Below the pieces are notes generated by a model. The model was not told the DNA's origin. It did no database searches and worked only from the letters and a program-made list of their open reading frames with translations. From an uncultured Eubacteriales bacterium (GTDB lineage: Bacteria > Bacillota > Clostridia > Christensenellales > Aristaeellaceae): 9,121 nt of DNA. Location: the NCBI GenBank assembly GCA_900540045.1, contig UQEF01000100.1:1-9121 (forward strand), written 5' to 3'. Below, one piece after another: positions 5,528 through 9,121 of the stretch; the first letter of the stretch is position 1, and every line of letters starts with the position of its first letter. A program made the translations under genes and the position numbers.

Positions 5528-8500
5528 TCAGCTAAAGAACAGCGCGCGGATGTCCTCCTCCGACAGGCTGCGCAGCTCGGTTTCGCCTGCCATAACCACG
5601 CGGTCAAACACCGCGCGCTTGCGTTTGCTCAGATCCGTCACCTTTTCTTCGATCGTCCCTTGGGCAATCAGCTTGACCACGTCCACATCATGCCTCTGTC
5701 CGATGCGGTGCGCACGGTCGGTCGCCTGGTCCTCGGCGGCGGGGTTCCACCAGGGATCGTAATGAATCACCAGGTCCGCGCCGGTCAGGTTCAGCCCCGT
5801 GCCTCCTGCCTTCAGCGAAATCAGGAACACCCGTCCCTCTCCCCCGTTAAAGCGGTCGCACAGCTCCTGACGCTTGTCGGGGCGGGTTTCACCATCCAGG
5901 TAAAGCGTCTGCACTCCCTCGCGCCCCAGACGCTTGCGGATCATCTGCAGCATACCCACAAACTGCGAAAAGATCAGCATGCGGCGTTTGGCGGCGATGG
6001 CGTTGTGCACGATCTGCACCAGCAGCTCCAGCTTTCCGCTGGAGCCCTCATAGTCGGGCAAAAACAGTTTGGGATGGCAGCATACCTGACGGAGCTTGAG
6101 CAGAATGCTGAGCACCTGCATGCGCGCGCGCGGCAGGGATCCCTCCGCCAGCGCCTGCCCCACATGCTCGCGCAGCGTCAGCATCAGGCTGTCGTACACG
6201 CGCGTCTGTTCGGGAGTCATGGCGGCATAGACGTATTCCTCGCGCTTTCTGGGCAGGTCGGCCAGCACCTCGCTCTTGAGGCGGCGCATCAGGAAGGGGC
6301 GGATGCGCTCGCGCAGCTCGTCGGCCCGCTCGCCTCCGCCATAGCGGCGCAGAAATGCCGCCTGCGTGCCCAGGTATCCCGGCAGCACGAAATCAAAGAT
6401 GCTCCACAGCTCGCCGGTGTGGTTTTCCATGGGGGTGCCGGTCAGCGCCACGCGCACCTGCGCGTCCAGTTCCTTGGCGGCCACCGCTCCCTGGCTCTGC
6501 GCGTTTTTCACGCTCTGCGCCTCGTCCAGTATGGCAAAGCGCAGGGGGATGTCCCGCAGGTGCTCAATATCGCGCCGCAAAAGCGGATAGCTGGTCAGCA
6601 CCACGTCCACCGACGGGTCGCGCTTGATCTCCTCAATCGCGCGGCGCCGTTCCTCCCGCGGTCCGCTCACCACGCGCACCACCATCGCGTCGTCAAAGCG
6701 CTTGAATTCGGCCAGCCAGTGATAGGTCAGCGACGTGGGGGTGACGATCATGCTCTTCATCACGCCGTCCCTGCGCCGGGCCGCCGACAGCGCCGCGATG
6801 ATCTGCACCGTTTTGCCCAGGCCCATCTCGTCGGCCAGAATGCCGCCCATGCGCGCCTCGTAGAGCGACAAGACCCATGCGCACCCGCGCTGCTGATAGG
6901 GCGTGAGCTTGCGCCGCAGGCGGCCGGGCACATAGCTCAGATCCGCCTGCGCATCGCCGCCCAGCGCTTCCATAACGTTTTCCACGCCTTCGTCAGCGGC
7001 CACGTCCGCACCGGCCATGCGCAGCATGCTCACCATATAGGCCGAGCGGTACGCGCCGAAGCGGAGCTCCCGCGCCTCGTCGTCCGCCGCAGGATCGTCC
7101 AGGGCGGCCGCATCCAGCAGCTCCTGTACCACGGGAGCCAGCGCGCTCATATCGCGCACATCCAGAAATTCGCCCGTTTTCAGCCGTACATACTGCTGCC
7201 GCTGGGCGATGGCGCGCATCACCGGCAACAGTTCCGGCACAGGCCGCCCTTCCTCCAGCAGCTCGAGCACCAGCCGTCCGCCGCGCATATGGAACGAGGC
7301 GCGGGCAGCGAAGCGCCGGGGCTTGACCTTTTCAAACGCCGTGGAGGCATAGACCTCGCACAGCTTGCCCAGTTCCGCCACGCCCTGGGTGCAGAAGCGC
7401 AGAATCTCCTTGGATCGCTTGAGCACGATGCGTCCGCCGCGCACCACGAAGCCCGCGTCTGAAAAGAAGTCCAGCAGCGCGCTTTCGGCACGGCCATCCC
7501 GCAGCAGCATGCGGCCGCCCTCCGCCGGGGGCTTCTCTTCCCCACGGGAGGAGGCGAAGGGGGCGATGACCGCCCCGCCGTAGTGAAATTCCACCCGCGC
7601 CTCCACATTGCCCCCCACCAGATCCAGATAGGCGGCGGCTTTCAGGGGCGCGGTTTCCAGCCGCTGCGCCAGTTCCGGAGAGGGCACGACCGTGCCTACG
7701 GCAGACAGCGCCGGCAACAGCGTGGCAAGGGTTTCCTCCGCCTGACGCGCAGGGTAGCGGAACTGCCGGCCCTCCTGGCACAAAAGCCCGCAGACCCGTG
7801 CCTGCGCGCTGTGCAGGTGCGCCACGCGCCCATCCCAGAGCACGTAGCGCGCGTCCGGGCTGACCAGACGCAGGCTCTCCAACCCCTCGGCACGCACGGT
7901 CAGTTCCGTGGGCGAAAGGTCGATGGCAAAGCACAGCGGCAGCTCCACCGTGCGTATGGCGCCATGCGCGATTTTTTCGTCCTCCATCAGGAGCACGAAG
8001 GGATGATTTTCAAAATACCGCATAACGCCATGCAGCAACGCTCCGGTCATCAGCACAAAGCGTCCATCCGCCTGCGGGCCCCGAGGCCTTGCATCGGCGG
8101 CCGCGCCGCCCTTCTCCTGCTGGCGCAGCGTTTCCCCCCTGAGCGGGATATGATTCATCAACAGCGTAAGCAGGCGCTCATCCTCGCGGGAAAAGCGCAT
8201 TCCCTCGGGCCGGTAGGTGAATTTGGCCGACAGCCTGAGCGGCGTGCCCAGCGCAAAGCAGGTCAGCAGATCCGCTACGCTGCGGACCGCGTAGAGCCGT
8301 TCCTGCCCCACGCTCAGCCCCAGCGCCACACGCCCGTCCGCGTACAGCCGCAGCGCGGGCGTAAGACGGACCGTTTCGCCGCCCGGCATGGCGCGTCCCA
8401 GCACGCCCAGCATCTTTTCGCCCAGGCGCAATTCGCTTTCCTGCCGGAATCGCCGCAGCCGTCCATCCCCGTCCGCAGCCAGCGCGGCGGCCGCCACATG

Positions 8501-8704
8501 GCAGCAGGGTTCCTGATTCTGGCCGCAGGTGCACTCCGCGGCGCCGGAGGCCAGCAGGCATACCCTTTGCGGCGGCGTGGAGCCCACGTCATAGCATAGC
8601 GCATCCGTCCGGCCGGCGGCGGGATGCACGCTTCCCCTGCGAAACAGTTCTTCGCCCTGCCGGTAACTTTCGCTGTCCGTCCGCATGTTCTCCCAAAAAA
8701 CCAT
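5528..8704 (-). CDS. SWI2/SNF2-family DNA-dependent ATPase with SWIM zinc finger
   Basis: A 1058-residue superfamily 2 ATPase that would translocate on double-stranded DNA and displace bound proteins such as RNA polymerase. Domains in order: SWIM zinc finger with C58-x-C60-x6-C67-x-H69; a long region like the bacterial SNF2-associated domain (about 150-560); then the helicase core. Core motifs seen: LTPYQQRG (600-607), DEMGLGKT (625-632, Walker A), DEAQ (727-730, Walker B), TGTPMEN (755-761), LIFSQF (910-915), KAGGTGLNLT (965-974) and QATDRAHRIGQ (993-1003, arginine finger). All catalytic residues are present, so the enzyme should be active. Start: ATG at 8704 with GGAGGG (8716-8711) 6 bases upstream; a TTG at 8722 in the same frame would put that site inside the gene and is unlikely. 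Bacterial homologues such as Bacillus YwqA-type and RapA relatives are poorly characterised. It stands alone, with terminators on both sides. Confidence 0.95.
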   Translation of the reverse strand: MVFWENMRTDSESYRQGEELFRRGSVHPAAGRTDALCYDVGSTPPQRVCLLASGAAECTCGQNQEPCCHVAAAALAADGDGRLRRFRQESELRLGEKMLGVLGRAMPGGETVRLTPALRLYADGRVALGLSVGQERLYAVRSVADLLTCFALGTPLRLSAKFTYRPEGMRFSREDERLLTLLMNHIPLRGETLRQQEKGGAAADARPRGPQADGRFVLMTGALLHGVMRYFENHPFVLLMEDEKIAHGAIRTVELPLCFAIDLSPTELTVRAEGLESLRLVSPDARYVLWDGRVAHLHSAQARVCGLLCQEGRQFRYPARQAEETLATLLPALSAVGTVVPSPELAQRLETAPLKAAAYLDLVGGNVEARVEFHYGGAVIAPFASSRGEEKPPAEGGRMLLRDGRAESALLDFFSDAGFVVRGGRIVLKRSKEILRFCTQGVAELGKLCEVYASTAFEKVKPRRFAARASFHMRGGRLVLELLEEGRPVPELLPVMRAIAQRQQYVRLKTGEFLDVRDMSALAPVVQELLDAAALDDPAADDEARELRFGAYRSAYMVSMLRMAGADVAADEGVENVMEALGGDAQADLSYVPGRLRRKLTPYQQRGCAWVLSLYEARMGGILADEMGLGKTVQIIAALSAARRRDGVMKSMIVTPTSLTYHWLAEFKRFDDAMVVRVVSGPREERRRAIEEIKRDPSVDVVLTSYPLLRRDIEHLRDIPLRFAILDEAQSVKNAQSQGAVAAKELDAQVRVALTGTPMENHTGELWSIFDFVLPGYLGTQAAFLRRYGGGERADELRERIRPFLMRRLKSEVLADLPRKREEYVYAAMTPEQTRVYDSLMLTLREHVGQALAEGSLPRARMQVLSILLKLRQVCCHPKLFLPDYEGSSGKLELLVQIVHNAIAAKRRMLIFSQFVGMLQMIRKRLGREGVQTLYLDGETRPDKRQELCDRFNGGEGRVFLISLKAGGTGLNLTGADLVIHYDPWWNPAAEDQATDRAHRIGQRHDVDVVKLIAQGTIEEKVTDLSKRKRAVFDRVVMAGETELRSLSEEDIRALFFS

Positions 8705-8787
8705 CTGCCGCCCTCCATGCAAAGCCTAGTCTGTTAACTTTCTGGATCAGGATGTTTTTTTCCTGCCTTTGGCAGCCCGGCGAATTG

Positions 8788-8815
8788 AAAAAAGGCGGAA
8801 TATTTTCATTCCGCC
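8788..8815 (-). terminator. Intrinsic terminator upstream of the SNF2 gene
   Basis: Read on the - strand: GGCGGAAT (8815-8808), loop GAAAAT, ATTCCGCC (8801-8794), then six T (8793-8788). The 8-bp perfect stem and T-run are a textbook Rho-independent terminator. It ends a - strand transcript entering from the right, 83 bases before the SNF2 start, so it either closes an off-window gene or RNA, or acts as an attenuator in a long SNF2 leader. Confidence 0.8.
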
Positions 8816-8849
8816 GGGGCAAGCTATGGGTGAAACGCAGACCAGGCAA

Positions 8850-8899
8850 ACGGCCGGGAAACGCGCAGCAGGCGCTTTTGATTGAAAAGTGCCGGCCGT
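8850..8899. repeat. Nested inverted repeat, possible RNA fold
   Basis: An inner 9-bp stem, GGCGCTTTT (8871-8879) with AAAAGTGCC (8885-8893) and loop GATTG, includes one G-T pair. It is enclosed by ACGGCC (8850-8855) with GGCCGT (8894-8899), leaving a 15-base one-sided bulge. No T-run follows on either strand. Confidence 0.4.
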
Positions 8900-9021
8900 G
8901 TGCGGGGCGCATCACGGTGAAGATGTGAGATGGTTTGAAGAAGATGTTGAGCATTGCGCGGTTTCTCCTAAAGCGCAGACGCTGCCGTGAAGCTGCATGC
9001 TTTCGATGATCTGCGTTTCAA

Positions 9022-9047
9022 AGCCCGGACGGGAAACCGTCCGGGCT
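9022..9047. repeat. 11-bp GC-rich hairpin with GAAA tetraloop
   Basis: AGCCCGGACGG (9022-9032) and CCGTCCGGGCT (9037-9047) are exact reverse complements around a GAAA loop on the + strand, a stable GNRA tetraloop. Read on the - strand only TT continues past the stem, so it is a weak terminator at best. A processed RNA end or a dispersed palindromic repeat is equally possible. Confidence 0.55.
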
Positions 9048-9083
9048 CAGACCGTTGAAAAACCCCTGGTTTTGGAAAGAGCC

Positions 9084-9116
9084 GCGTTTCTTGCGTCCTT
9101 CGGACGCTCGCAACGC
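9084..9116. repeat. Paired inverted repeats at the window edge
   Basis: GCGTCC (9093-9098) and GGACGC (9102-9107) form a hairpin with loop TTC, and outside it GCGTT (9084-9088) pairs with AACGC (9112-9116). The element may continue past the window end. Together with the hairpin at 9022-9047 it looks like a dispersed intergenic repeat or structured RNA rather than coding sequence. Confidence 0.4.
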
Positions 9117-9121
9117 TCACG

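Larger units (their letters stand above)
8705..9121. other. Intergenic region rich in hairpins, no convincing gene
   Basis: These 417 bases lie upstream of the SNF2 gene. I find no protein gene with convincing composition, no tRNA and no riboswitch I recognise. It contains a - strand intrinsic terminator (8788-8815), a nested inverted repeat (8850-8899), an 11-bp hairpin (9022-9047) and a further pair of inverted repeats at the window edge (9084-9116). No clear SNF2 promoter is visible between the terminator and the start codon; the A-rich stretch read on the - strand near 8761-8755 may help promoter activity but no good -35/-10 pair was found. Confidence 0.6.

Noticed and set aside
5660..7462. 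600-codon open frame on the + strand opposite the SNF2 gene
   Set aside because: Rich in His/Gln/Arg/Ala without domain features; it mirrors the well-supported SNF2 gene on the other strand. Long antisense frames are common in GC-rich genes.
7583..8599. 338-codon open frame on the + strand opposite the SNF2 N-terminal part
   Set aside because: Same reason: composition is that of an antisense shadow and there is no ribosome site or recognisable motif.
8763..8775. Small hairpin CTGCC/GGCAG beside a run of seven T
   Set aside because: The T-run precedes the hairpin on the + strand and becomes A on the - strand, so it is not a terminator in either direction.
8943..9008. 21-codon + strand frame starting at the ATG at 8944
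   Set aside because: No proper ribosome site, Arg-rich composition and it overlaps hairpin-rich intergenic DNA; not supportable as a gene.
1..9121. CRISPR array, tRNA, insertion sequence or attachment site
   Set aside because: No regularly spaced direct repeats, no T-loop GGTTCGA-type sequence, no transposase-like frame and no terminal repeats with target duplication were found on either strand.

Overview
The window looks like chromosomal DNA from a GC-rich member of the Firmicutes (Clostridia-like). This rests on gene content (a HolA next to a ComEC-type metallo-beta-lactamase domain, a DUF362 ferredoxin protein, an SNF2 protein with an N-terminal SWIM zinc finger), strong Shine-Dalgarno sites of the AAAGGAGG/GGAGGAG kind, and sigma-A-like promoters. 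The assignment is inference from gene style; no rRNA or tRNA is present to confirm it.

Left block (about 32-3563, + strand): four tightly packed genes that probably form one operon. They are a ComEC-like secreted metallo-beta-lactamase-fold protein, holA (DNA polymerase III delta subunit), a GNAT acetyltransferase, and a DUF362 protein with two C-terminal 4Fe-4S motifs. The first two share 4 bases and the second pair shares 16, which suggests translational coupling. The 5' end of the first gene appears frame-disrupted: a convincing signal peptide is split between two frames at a TTTTCCCC run.

Middle block (3572-5361): a TetR-family regulator on the - strand, convergent with the DUF362 gene, is divergently paired with an NAD-dependent epimerase/dehydratase on the + strand. 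The 155-base gap holds two good promoters, TTGCTT-17-TATAAT on + and TTGATT-17-TATAAT on -, that use the same palindromic ATTATAAT as their -10 element. An imperfectly spaced inverted repeat (TCTGC-N12-GCAGA) lies over it and may be the repressor's operator. This is the most distinctive regulatory feature of the window.

Right block (5528-8704, - strand): one large SWI2/SNF2-type ATPase with SWIM zinc finger, SNF2-associated region and complete helicase core. It is separated from the convergent epimerase gene by a perfect 13-bp hairpin that can serve both strands.

Right edge (8705-9121): about 417 bases without a convincing gene. It holds a textbook intrinsic terminator on the - strand just upstream of the SNF2 gene and three further hairpin-forming inverted repeats. 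They suggest the end of an off-window transcript, a small structured RNA or leader, or a family of dispersed intergenic repeats. I see no CRISPR array, insertion sequence, tRNA or clear novel multi-gene system.
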